Assembly: GCA_043808325.1 (NCBI GenBank)
Contig: JAZDEY010000078.1
Coordinates: 15,717 to 79,716 of the forward strand
Reading direction: 5' to 3'
Source of the DNA: JAZDEY01 sp043808325 [NCBI: Candidatus Eiseniibacteriota bacterium]
Lineage (GTDB): Bacteria > Arandabacterota > Arandabacteria > Arandabacterales
Length of the DNA stretch: 64,000 nucleotides
Part shown: positions 26,647-35,196 of the stretch, piece after piece
Layout: the number at the start of each line of letters is the position of its first letter
Numbering within the stretch: the first letter of the stretch is position 1
Made by a program: the position numbers and the translations under genes
The notes under the pieces: model-generated
What the model saw: the letters and a program-made list of their open reading frames with translations, nothing else
Told to the model about the DNA's origin: nothing
The model's database searches: none

Positions 26647-28317
26647 ATGGACGTGAAGTTTAGCTTAGGACCCATCGCGGATCGCGTGGATCGGAGGCTC
26701 CGCCAATGGGAGGCGGAGCAGTTTGCTCGGCGGCTGTGGGCCAAGGACCCGACAATCTGGTCGCCGACTCAGGTCCCGGAGATCGCCGACCGACTCGGCT
26801 GGCTCGACCTGCCGCAGCAATCCAGGAACGAGGTCGACAAGTGGGACGCGCTGCGCCGCGAGGTGATCGCTGAAGGGATAACAAGCGTGCTGCTCCTTGG
26901 CATGGGAGGCTCGAGTCTTGCGCCAGAAGTATTTCAGGATGTTTTCGGCAATGCTCCCGGCCATCCGCAGCTCCTGGTTCTCGACACCACTCATCCGGCA
27001 GCCATCAGCGACCTCACCGCGCACCTTCGCCTGGACAAGTGTCTCTTCGTTGTATCCAGCAAGTCAGGCACCACGATCGAGACGATGTCCCTTTTCCGCT
27101 ACTTCTACGGGCGGCTTTCTGAGATCACTGGCACTCCCGGTCGCCATTTCGTCGCCGTCTTCGATCCCGGCACTCCCCTTGAGGAACTCGGGAGGGCCGG
27201 GGACTTCCGCGACATCTTCGTCGCTCCTCAAGATGTTGGCGGGCGATATTCGGCCCTGAGTACATTCGGGCTGCTGCCGGCAACTCTGATCGGGATCGAT
27301 ACGCGGGAATTGCTCGCTCGATCCGCGATGACCGATCCTGCCTGCAGCGACTGCGTCTCCAGTCGGTCGAATCAATGCCTCGCGCTCGGCGCCGCACTCG
27401 GCGAGCTTGCCCTCGCCGGAAAAGACAAGATTACCTTGATCACATCGCAGTCGCTCTCGGCCTTTCCTCTCTGGGTCGAGCAATTGCTGGCTGAGAGCAC
27501 GGGCAAGAACGGCAAGGGCATAATACCTGTGGTCGACGAACCCCTAGAGGTCTACTCGAGCGCAGTGGGCACCGATCGCGTTTTCGTCCACATCTCGCTC
27601 CGACAGGATGCCGACCAACATAAAGACCTTCTGAAATCGCTTGAATCCGATGGTCACCCGGTTATCCGCATCGTCCTCTCCGACAATCTCGATCTTGGTG
27701 CCGAGATGTTCCGTTGGGAAATGGCCACGGCTGCAGCATGCGCAATCCTGGGCGTGCACCCCTTCAATCAACCGGATGTCGAGCTGGCGAAGCAGCTTGC
27801 TCGCATAGTTATGGCGGAGTCGCAAGCGGGTGGTCCGACACCAACCAGGCTGGAAGATCATACCGGCGGGGATATGCGAATTAGCGGGGAGAACCCCAAG
27901 CAAGCCGCAGACTCCATCAAGCGGCTTCTGGCCAATACCAAGCCTGGGGACTATGTCGCCCTTCAGGCCTTCCTCGCGCCTACCTTCGAGACGACAAGAT
28001 TGCTCCAGGCGATTCGGTGGCGTCTTGGTTGTCGGACAGGGCTCGCCACTACGCTCGGTTATGGGCCGCGCTTCCTGCATTCCACAGGGCAGCTGCACAA
28101 GGGCGGGCCCGACACCGGGATCTTCATCCAACTCGTGGACCGACCCCGTAGCGACCTCAAGATCCCAGAGGCAGCCTATTCCTTCGGCGACTTGATTGAG
28201 GCCCAGAGTCTCGGTGACTATCAGGCTCTCCGCCGACGCGGCCGCCGCGTGCTCAGAATACACCTCGGCGCCAACGCCGTCCGCGGCCTCCAAGCACTGG
28301 CCAACGCCCTCGCATAG
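26647..28317 (+). CDS. pgi: Glucose-6-phosphate isomerase
   Basis: 556 residues. LLLGMGGSSLAPEVF and VSSKSGTTIETM are the two SIS sugar-binding motifs, and HSTGQLHKGGPDTGIF in the C-terminal part carries the conserved His and Lys of the active site. It interconverts glucose 6-phosphate and fructose 6-phosphate. The sequence is closest by pattern to the isomerase half of bacterial transaldolase-isomerase fusion proteins, but the transaldolase half is absent. It follows transketolase, and a TAGGGG site precedes the ATG. It ends 9 bases from the end of the convergent ABC permease gene. Confidence 0.93.
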   Translation: MDVKFSLGPIADRVDRRLRQWEAEQFARRLWAKDPTIWSPTQVPEIADRLGWLDLPQQSRNEVDKWDALRREVIAEGITSVLLLGMGGSSLAPEVFQDVFGNAPGHPQLLVLDTTHPAAISDLTAHLRLDKCLFVVSSKSGTTIETMSLFRYFYGRLSEITGTPGRHFVAVFDPGTPLEELGRAGDFRDIFVAPQDVGGRYSALSTFGLLPATLIGIDTRELLARSAMTDPACSDCVSSRSNQCLALGAALGELALAGKDKITLITSQSLSAFPLWVEQLLAESTGKNGKGIIPVVDEPLEVYSSAVGTDRVFVHISLRQDADQHKDLLKSLESDGHPVIRIVLSDNLDLGAEMFRWEMATAAACAILGVHPFNQPDVELAKQLARIVMAESQAGGPTPTRLEDHTGGDMRISGENPKQAADSIKRLLANTKPGDYVALQAFLAPTFETTRLLQAIRWRLGCRTGLATTLGYGPRFLHSTGQLHKGGPDTGIFIQLVDRPRSDLKIPEAAYSFGDLIEAQSLGDYQALRRRGRRVLRIHLGANAVRGLQALANALA

Positions 28318-28326
28318 GCCCGGCGA

Positions 28327-29424
28327 TCACTTGACGCGTTTCGAGAACCTCACCCACGAGAAGCCGAAGACCACCAGGCCGAATATCACCATGGAGATGA
28401 CTTCCGGGTAGAGCACGTCGATCGAAGCGCCCTTCATAATTATCCCGCGGACGATCTTCAGAAAATACCGCATCGGGTTCGCATAGGTGATGTATTGGAC
28501 CAGGCGCGGCATGTTTGATATCGGCGTAAAGAAACCTGAAGTAAGGATCGCAAACAGTGAGAAGAACCACGAGAAGAACATCGCCTGCTGCTGGGTCCTG
28601 GTAACGGTTGAGATCAGGATTCCCGCGCCCAGCGTCGTAAGCAGGAAGATAAAGGCAAGCCCATAGAGCAGGGCCCATGAGCCCGCAAACGGAATCCTGA
28701 ACCACAGGATGCCGAAGGCCAGCGCGATGGACATCTCAACGAAGCCGATGATGGCAAAGGGAATGGTCTTGCCCAGAAGCAGAGCAGGCGTGGATATGGG
28801 TGTCACCATCAGCTGCTCCAGGGTGCCGAGCTCGCGCTCGCGGACGATCGCCATGGAGGTGAGCAGTACCGTGATCATCGTAAGCAGGGTCGCCACGATT
28901 CCCGGGACCATGAAGTAGATAGACTCCCCTTCGGGGTTATAAAGGCGCTGCAGCCGGAGCGATATGGGCGGCTCCACATCGATCAGCCGTTGGTTGAACT
29001 GCTGGGTCATGGTGCCGGCGTACCCCATCGCAATCGCCGCCGAATTGGCGTTGGCCCCATCCACCATAAACCCGACTGTGGCCTGCTCCATATTCCGAAG
29101 CCTCTGCGAGAAGTCCTCCGGGATAATAACAACAGCGTCATATTCGTTCTTCTCGAACCCGAGATCCGCCGCACCCAGTGGAATCGCAGTGGGGCTCGTG
29201 ACGAAGTAGTCGCCCGCCGTGAGAGCCCTCACGTACTCCCGGGATACACCGCTTCGGTCAAAGTCATGGACGGCAGTCCGTATCAACTTGACGTCGGTCG
29301 AGACCACATAGCCAAAAAGCAAAATCTGGATCATCGGCATCACGAAAATCAGCCGCAGCATCACCCGGTCGCGCCTGACCTGGTAGAATTCCTTCCTTAT
29401 TAGAGCCAAGATCGTGCGAATCAT
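28327..29424 (-). CDS. ABC-2 type export permease (YbhR-like)
   Basis: 365 residues with one N-terminal membrane segment, a soluble domain of about 130 residues, and five C-terminal segments. The block VRERELGTLEQLMVTPISTPALLLGKTIPF is the hallmark of ABC-2 permeases of the YhhJ/YbhR group. It is the last gene of a five-gene export cassette and lies 18 bases after the other permease. Probably half of a heterodimeric channel with the 29443-30549 product. Confidence 0.93.
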   Translation of the reverse strand: MIRTILALIRKEFYQVRRDRVMLRLIFVMPMIQILLFGYVVSTDVKLIRTAVHDFDRSGVSREYVRALTAGDYFVTSPTAIPLGAADLGFEKNEYDAVVIIPEDFSQRLRNMEQATVGFMVDGANANSAAIAMGYAGTMTQQFNQRLIDVEPPISLRLQRLYNPEGESIYFMVPGIVATLLTMITVLLTSMAIVRERELGTLEQLMVTPISTPALLLGKTIPFAIIGFVEMSIALAFGILWFRIPFAGSWALLYGLAFIFLLTTLGAGILISTVTRTQQQAMFFSWFFSLFAILTSGFFTPISNMPRLVQYITYANPMRYFLKIVRGIIMKGASIDVLYPEVISMVIFGLVVFGFSWVRFSKRVK

Positions 29425-29442
29425 GTTCTATCCTACGGTCTC

Positions 29443-30549
29443 CTATCCCATCTTTAGCCGGAATTTCCTGGCCGCTACACCGAGCAGAATCAGGGTCAGC
29501 GCCGCCAGGAACACCCCCTGGATCCACAGCACCCCGATCCCGGCGCCCTTGAGCATTATTCCCCGGATGATCAGCTGAAAGTACCTGGCGGGCACGATGT
29601 AAGAGACGTACTGAAGCACCCGCGGCATGTTCCTCAAGTCAAAAATGAATCCTGAAAGCATCACCGACGGCAGGATGGTCAAGAGCTGGGCCGACATCAT
29701 CGCCACTTGCTGGGTGCTGACAAGCGTTGAGATAAGGATCCCGGCAGAAAGCGCCGCAGCAATGTAGATGAAGCCGAAGAGCGCGAGCAGCGCCGCCGAG
29801 CCCACGAAGGGCACACCGAAATGAAAGACGGCAAACGCTATGACCAGTACCGCGTCCAGAAAGGCCAGAGCAATGTACGGAAGTACCTTCCCCACTATCA
29901 CCTGACCCGGTGTTATCGGCGAGACCAGGAGCTGCTCCATTGTGCCCGTCTCTTTCTCACGGGCGATCGTGATCGACGTCAGCATCGCCGATATCACCAT
30001 CAGAATAATCGCGATGATCCCGGGCACAAAAAAGTTGGCCGACTTGAGATTGGGATTGTAGAGAATCTTGGTGGATATCACGACCCGTGGGATTTCGATG
30101 CCACTCGGCAACCATTCCTCGCCGAACCGTGCTACGATTATACTCGCATAATTGGTGGCGGCCGCCGCCAGGTTAGCATCGGCACCGTCCACCAGAAGTC
30201 CCACCTGGTAGCCTGTGAGGTTGGTCAACGCCGCGGCGAATCCCGGCCTTACGGTGAGGATGGCGTCGGCATCTCCCTTCTTCAGGATTCTTTCCGGATC
30301 GGTGGGATCGACGGCCGCGGCAGGCCGCACGAAGTAGCCTGAGTTGTAGAACCTGCCTACGAGATCCCGCGACTCGGCGGTTCTATCGGAATCGATGATG
30401 GCCAGTCTGACGTTCTTGACATCAAGATTGATCGCGTAACCGAAGAGCAGTGTCATCAGCATCGGCAGCGCGATGGCCATGGTGAGCGATCGTGAATCCC
30501 GCAGGATGTGGCGGACCTCTTTAAGAGCGATGACTTTCGTGGCCCCCAC
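29443..30549 (-). CDS. ABC-2 type export permease (YbhS-like)
   Basis: 368 residues. Same layout as the following permease: segment at 20-40, external domain, then five segments, with IAREKETGTMEQLLVSPITPGQVIVGKVLPY as the signature. Its start touches the stop of the second ATPase gene (shared base 30549). Works with the neighbouring permease, two ATPases and the HlyD-like adaptor. Confidence 0.93.
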   Translation of the reverse strand: MGATKVIALKEVRHILRDSRSLTMAIALPMLMTLLFGYAINLDVKNVRLAIIDSDRTAESRDLVGRFYNSGYFVRPAAAVDPTDPERILKKGDADAILTVRPGFAAALTNLTGYQVGLLVDGADANLAAAATNYASIIVARFGEEWLPSGIEIPRVVISTKILYNPNLKSANFFVPGIIAIILMVISAMLTSITIAREKETGTMEQLLVSPITPGQVIVGKVLPYIALAFLDAVLVIAFAVFHFGVPFVGSAALLALFGFIYIAAALSAGILISTLVSTQQVAMMSAQLLTILPSVMLSGFIFDLRNMPRVLQYVSYIVPARYFQLIIRGIMLKGAGIGVLWIQGVFLAALTLILLGVAARKFRLKMG

Positions 30550-31289
30550 TACAGCTTGCCTCCCGTCGCAGATTCCCTTCCCGCGACCAGATGGACGAAG
30601 AGGTCCTGGAGGCTTGCCTTGCCATACTTGGCCTTGAGCTCGAGGGGACTTCCGACCTCAACGAGCTTGCCACGGTCCATGATCGAGATGCGCCGGCAGA
30701 ACTCGGCCTCGTCCATATAGTGAGTGGTGACAAAGAGGGTGGTGCCCTGGTCGGCAAGTCGATACAGGATTTCCCAGAAGCGGCGGCGGAACACCAGATC
30801 GACACCTCCGGTCGGCTCATCCAGAAAGAGCATCTTGGGTTGGTGGAGCAGTGCGGCGGCCAGGGCTAGCCGCTGCCGCCAACCTACCGGAATCGATCCT
30901 GCGGGACGGTCGATGAATTCGGCCAGTCCGAGATTCTCGGCAAGCTCACCGATCCGCCGCGTGAGCTCACCCGACCGCAACTCGTAGACGGAGCCGTAGA
31001 ACCGCAGGTTCTCACGTCCCGTGAGATCGCGGTACAGCGAGAACTTCTGAGACATGTAGCCGATGCTTCGCTTGATCTTCTCGCTGTCGCGGTAGATATC
31101 GAAGCCCGCGACCGTGCCGCTCCCCGAAGTGGGCAAGAGCAGCCCGCAAAGCATCCGTATCGTGGTGGTCTTACCTGCACCGTTGGCGCCAAGAAAGCCG
31201 AAGATCTCGCCCCGCTCTATGGTGAGGCTGACCTCGTCGACGGCAACGAAGTCACCGAACTTCTTGGTCAGCTTGTCAATCTTCACCAT
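30549..31289 (-). CDS. ABC exporter ATPase (YbhF C-terminal-half type)
   Basis: 246 residues. Walker A is GANGAGKTTT, Walker B LFLDEPTGGVD, with a switch His in VTTHYMDEAEFC. The signature loop is not LSGGQ but IPVGWRQRLALAAALLH, which is the usual degenerate form in the second ATPase domain of YbhF-type proteins. In E. coli both ATPase domains are one polypeptide; here they are separate genes four bases apart. Confidence 0.93.
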   Translation of the reverse strand: MVKIDKLTKKFGDFVAVDEVSLTIERGEIFGFLGANGAGKTTTIRMLCGLLLPTSGSGTVAGFDIYRDSEKIKRSIGYMSQKFSLYRDLTGRENLRFYGSVYELRSGELTRRIGELAENLGLAEFIDRPAGSIPVGWRQRLALAAALLHQPKMLFLDEPTGGVDLVFRRRFWEILYRLADQGTTLFVTTHYMDEAEFCRRISIMDRGKLVEVGSPLELKAKYGKASLQDLFVHLVAGRESATGGKL

Positions 31290-31293
31290 GGGG

Positions 31294-32211
31294 TCATCTC
31301 GGCCGATCGGCCATCAGCTGAATGAAAGCATCTTCGAGACTCGGAGAGGCCTCTTCGACCGCTTCCGGCAGGATACCGATCGCAAGGAGTCTCTGCTCGA
31401 AATTGCTGATCGTCTCGGCGGAATCCGTGTAGAGATAGGCCGACGACCCGAACCGTCTTTGGGCCAGACCCTCTATGCGGCTGAGCCCGTCCAGCTGTTC
31501 GCCGCTCAGGCTGCCCTTGATGCGATAGACTCGGCCCCTGAACAGTCTCGCCAGCTCCGCGGGGGTACCCTCACCCAGCTTCCGCCCCCCGTACACGAAC
31601 GCGGCTCGATCGGCCAGGGCCACTTCATCCATATAGGGCGTGGAGACAACGATCGCCGAGCCGCGCGATCTGAGGTCTTTCAGGATGTTCCAGAACTGCT
31701 GGCGCGATACGGGATCGACTCCCGTGGTCGGTTCATCGAGGACCAGCACGTCCGGGTCGTGGACGAGAGCGCAACTCAGTGAGAGCTTCTGTTTCATCCC
31801 CCCCGACAAGGCCCCGGCCCGGCGCTTTGCGAAGGGACCAAGCCCCGAGAAATCATAGAGGACCTGCTTCTTTTTCAGGAGATCCTCCCGGCTGACCTTG
31901 AAAAGACCTGCATAGAAGTCGAGGTTCTCCTCGACCGAGAGATCGGGATAAAGTGAGAAGACCTGCGGCATATATCCAAGATAGGGCTTGATCTTCTCGA
32001 AATCCCTGGACACGTCGAGATCCGCGACCCTGATAAGCCCCGAGTCGAAATCTATCAGCCCGCATGTCGCCCGGAAGATGCTGGTCTTGCCCGCGCCGTC
32101 GGGCCCGACAAGAGCAACGATCTCCGCCCGGTCAGCTGTGAGGTTGAATTGGTCCACCGCTTTGATCGGGCCGTAGGTCTTTGTGAGACCGCTGATCTCT
32201 ACAAGACTCAT
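31294..32211 (-). CDS. ABC exporter ATPase (YbhF N-terminal-half type)
   Basis: 305 residues. Walker A is GPDGAGKTS, the signature LSGGMKQKLSLSCALVH, Walker B LVLDEPTTGVDP and the switch region VVSTPYMDEV (Pro instead of His, as is common in this subgroup). A C-terminal extension after residue 220 is typical of drug or lipid exporters. It is the first ATPase of the cassette and lies 31 bases after the membrane fusion protein gene. Confidence 0.93.
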   Translation of the reverse strand: MSLVEISGLTKTYGPIKAVDQFNLTADRAEIVALVGPDGAGKTSIFRATCGLIDFDSGLIRVADLDVSRDFEKIKPYLGYMPQVFSLYPDLSVEENLDFYAGLFKVSREDLLKKKQVLYDFSGLGPFAKRRAGALSGGMKQKLSLSCALVHDPDVLVLDEPTTGVDPVSRQQFWNILKDLRSRGSAIVVSTPYMDEVALADRAAFVYGGRKLGEGTPAELARLFRGRVYRIKGSLSGEQLDGLSRIEGLAQRRFGSSAYLYTDSAETISNFEQRLLAIGILPEAVEEASPSLEDAFIQLMADRPR

Positions 32212-32242
32212 CGGCGGTTCACCGATCGACGATCCGGCGAGT

Positions 32243-33157
32243 TCACTGGATCCTGACCGCGACGGGCATGCCGATCTTGAGCCGGCCGCCGGGATTGGGG
32301 ATCGTTACCTTGACTGCGTAGACCAGGTCCGCGCGAGCTTCCTTGGTTTGGACGTTCTTGGGAGTGAACTCCGCCTCATCCGCGATCCACGTCACCGTAC
32401 CCCCGAGCTGCTCGGTGCGACCGTCCTCAGGGTCGACCTTGGCGGCGCCGCCGAGCGCTATCCGCGTGAGATCGCCCGCCGGCACGTACACCTTGACCCA
32501 GACGGTATCAAGCCTGGCAATCTTCACCAGAGGCTTGCCCACACCGATCCATTCGCCGACATCGACAAACTTGGTAGTGACCACCCCCGCGAGCGGCGAT
32601 ATAGGGAAGCAATCACCGAGCTGCTTCTCGAGTAACTTGACGTCGGAGTCCGTTTTCGTGAGCTCGGCTTGCGCGGCTTGATACGCGGCATCCGCCTGCC
32701 GCTTCGCCAGCGCAGCCTGTTTGTATGCGCTCTCTGTCCGGTCATACATCTGCTGATTGATCGAACCGGATTGGACGAGAGCGCTCACTCGATCGTATTC
32801 CTTCCTGGCAAGATCCTCACTGTAGGCGGCCTGCTCAATCATCAAGGAAGTGATTCTGATCCTATCCCCGGCGGCCAACACGGCTGCCCGAGCTTGGCGC
32901 AGACGGAGCATCGTCGACAGCGTATCGATCTCGGCCACGGTGTCCCCTCGGGCAACTTTATCCCCTTCCTCCAACCTGATCGCCTTCACTTGGCCGGCAA
33001 TCTCCGCCGAGAGGATGGCCTCAGTCGCCTCAATAAACCCCGACCCGCCCGGGGCAGCCTTCTCCTTGGCACACGATGGGAGCATCGCCAGTGCCGACAT
33101 CACACCAGCAAGAACTACGCCCCACACCGGGAGCTGAAGTAGTCGAATCGCTTTCAT
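32243..33157 (-). CDS. HlyD/YbhG-like membrane fusion lipoprotein
   Basis: 304 residues from the ATG at 33157, which follows GAGGAA and opens a signal peptide (MKAIRLLQLPVWGVVLAGVM) ending at LPSC, a probable lipobox. Biotinyl-lipoyl-like strands (GFIEATEAILSAEIAGQVKAI) flank a long alpha-hairpin (about residues 75-175), followed by a beta-barrel (FPISPLAGVVTTKFVDVGEWI). It links the inner membrane exporter to an outer membrane channel. First gene of the five-gene YbhGFSR-like cassette. Confidence 0.9.
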   Translation of the reverse strand: MKAIRLLQLPVWGVVLAGVMSALAMLPSCAKEKAAPGGSGFIEATEAILSAEIAGQVKAIRLEEGDKVARGDTVAEIDTLSTMLRLRQARAAVLAAGDRIRITSLMIEQAAYSEDLARKEYDRVSALVQSGSINQQMYDRTESAYKQAALAKRQADAAYQAAQAELTKTDSDVKLLEKQLGDCFPISPLAGVVTTKFVDVGEWIGVGKPLVKIARLDTVWVKVYVPAGDLTRIALGGAAKVDPEDGRTEQLGGTVTWIADEAEFTPKNVQTKEARADLVYAVKVTIPNPGGRLKIGMPVAVRIQ

Positions 33158-33233
33158 CTGCAATTCCTCACTCACATTGGACGGACGATCTCCGCCGGCG
33201 AATCACCGGTCTAGGGCCGGTTTAGGGCCGTGG

Positions 33234-34940
33234 TCAGCGGCGCGGTTCGATTCGATAGATGACATTGGCAGCATCGCTGGTCATATAGATCGTTCCCGAA
33301 GGGCCGACAGTTACCCCATTGAATATCCAGGTTGGATGGTCGCCCTGGAGGCAAGGGGCAAATCCTTCGGCGACAATCGTGACCTTATGAGTGGCAGGGT
33401 CTATGCGCGAGAGCCGCCCGGCCTCGGCCTCCACCACCAACAGGTTCCCATCGCCATCTATGGCAAGCCCCTCGGGGTACTCAAGCCCCGTAGCCACCTG
33501 CACCGGCTGGGCCAATACCTTGCCCTCGGCTGCAACCTGAAGCACCATGCCCGTCACCCAATCGCTCACCCACAGATCGCGATCGGTCGCGGCCAGCCCG
33601 ATCGGAAGGGCAAGCCCCTTAGCCAGAGTCGTGCGGTCCTCCGGTCGGGGGCCCGTTATCCTCACCACACTGCTCGATCCCCGCTCAGCAACCACAATGT
33701 CACCCCGGAAGCGGATCGCATTGAGAGGCTCATCGAACCCCGGGTACTCCTCGAGCACTGCTCCGCTCTCAGGATCAAGCACCTGTACGACGTCTTTCGG
33801 GAGCCACGAGGTGAGAATCAAGTTCTTGCCGTCCGCGGCGACCGTGAACGGAGATGTGATACCCCCACGCAGCCCTACACAGTGGCGCCGACAGGACTGC
33901 TCTTTGCCCGCCCCATCGAACTCACGGAGCGTCCAGAAGTCGGCAACAACTACCAATTCGCCTCCGGGCTTCGAAACGACCGCGATGCCTCCAGGCGCGA
34001 TCATGCCGCCCGTGCACACCGCCCGAGCCGCACCATCCGGGAGCACCTCGAGCACGCAGCCGTCCTGGCCGTGGGAAACAAACAGCCGGTCATTGGAATC
34101 GAAGGCAAGGTTATCGAGGCCAGGGGTGAGTTGTGCTACGACAGATTTCTCACCTGTCTTGGTATCGACGCGCACCACCTGGCCGGTCACTTGCTCAACC
34201 ACGTAGAGGTTTCCACGGGAGTCAAACTTGACCGCCGACGGGATCTTGAAACCAATGGCTACGGGCGTAATCTCCCCCGTATTCACATCTATCCGCACTA
34301 TCTCGCCCCGGGTCCACACGGGCCCATATAGGAATCCATCCGGGCCCCAATCCACACCGTTGACAAAGCCCAGCTTCTCGGCAATCAGCCGGGGAGGAGC
34401 TACGAGCTCGGGATCGAGTTCGTACAGGGCATCACCCATGAAAATCAGGGTCACAAAGAGGCGGCCGTCCCTGGAGAAGGCGATTCCGTTGACACCGGGG
34501 CGAAGGACCTGGCCGGTCCGTGTGCCGTCGGGCGATATCCGGCCGACTTCGCCGGTCGAGAACGACGTCCAGTAGAGCGATCCGTCCGGGCCGAAGGCAA
34601 TGTCATCGGGGCCGACTACTCTCTGGTTGGCGCCGATGGTGCTGATCACGTCCCCCGTCTCGGGGTCCATAACCACTATTTCATTACCCAGGACGCTCGC
34701 GATGTGGAGCCGACCCTGGCTATCGAACCTGATACCATTGGCCCCATGAATGGTCGCACCCTTCGCGAAAACAGCGGGCTCCGGCCGGGATACGGCGGGA
34801 GACCCGCTTGCTTCGCTCCGGCGGAGCGCCTGCGCCGAGCCGGGCGGACCGCTTACAGGGTGTGGGACCCGGTGACACGCGGCCAAGACCGTCAAGGCCA
34901 GCAAGACCGTGACCGTCAAACCTCTGGCAAACCGCAGCAT
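33234..34940 (-). CDS. Beta-propeller (NHL/SMP-30-like) lipoprotein
   Basis: 568 residues. MLRFARGLTVTVLLALTVLAAC ends at a lipobox (LAAC, Cys22), so the protein is a lipoprotein. Then come repeats of the type 'NGIRFDSQGRLHIASVLGNEIVVMDPETG', about ten copies, forming one or two beta-propellers as in SMP-30, NHL and Vgb (streptogramin lyase) proteins. No catalytic metal site can be fixed. It lies 76 bases upstream of the exporter cassette on the same strand and may be cotranscribed. Role is probably binding of a ligand or protein in the periplasm. Confidence 0.85.
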   Translation of the reverse strand: MLRFARGLTVTVLLALTVLAACHRVPHPVSGPPGSAQALRRSEASGSPAVSRPEPAVFAKGATIHGANGIRFDSQGRLHIASVLGNEIVVMDPETGDVISTIGANQRVVGPDDIAFGPDGSLYWTSFSTGEVGRISPDGTRTGQVLRPGVNGIAFSRDGRLFVTLIFMGDALYELDPELVAPPRLIAEKLGFVNGVDWGPDGFLYGPVWTRGEIVRIDVNTGEITPVAIGFKIPSAVKFDSRGNLYVVEQVTGQVVRVDTKTGEKSVVAQLTPGLDNLAFDSNDRLFVSHGQDGCVLEVLPDGAARAVCTGGMIAPGGIAVVSKPGGELVVVADFWTLREFDGAGKEQSCRRHCVGLRGGITSPFTVAADGKNLILTSWLPKDVVQVLDPESGAVLEEYPGFDEPLNAIRFRGDIVVAERGSSSVVRITGPRPEDRTTLAKGLALPIGLAATDRDLWVSDWVTGMVLQVAAEGKVLAQPVQVATGLEYPEGLAIDGDGNLLVVEAEAGRLSRIDPATHKVTIVAEGFAPCLQGDHPTWIFNGVTVGPSGTIYMTSDAANVIYRIEPRR

Positions 34941-35123
34941 CTTACATCCTCCACGAGACGTGGCCCTCTGCGCCTCAGCCCCTGGCGAATCGTGTGGGTG
35001 AAACTCTTGCCGGAACGATGCGCTCCAAGCCAGTGTAGCCCTGCCCGAGAGCCGAGGTCAACACCTATTCAGGTAATCGGGCCGCCCCCGGCTGGGCCCT
35101 CGGGGCATTGATAACTGTGGAGC

Positions 35124-35143
35124 CGGTGTGTATCGGTGTGTAT
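35124..35143. repeat. Tandem 10-bp repeat CGGTGTGTAT x2
   Basis: Two perfect head-to-tail copies of CGGTGTGTAT lie about 55 bases before the glycosyltransferase start. They could be a regulator site or chance. The rest of 34941-35196 shows no gene. Confidence 0.5.
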
Positions 35144-35196
35144 ACTCGCCGTGACGATTGCGGTTGGCTGAGGCAAATTTGCGATCTGCGATTCCG

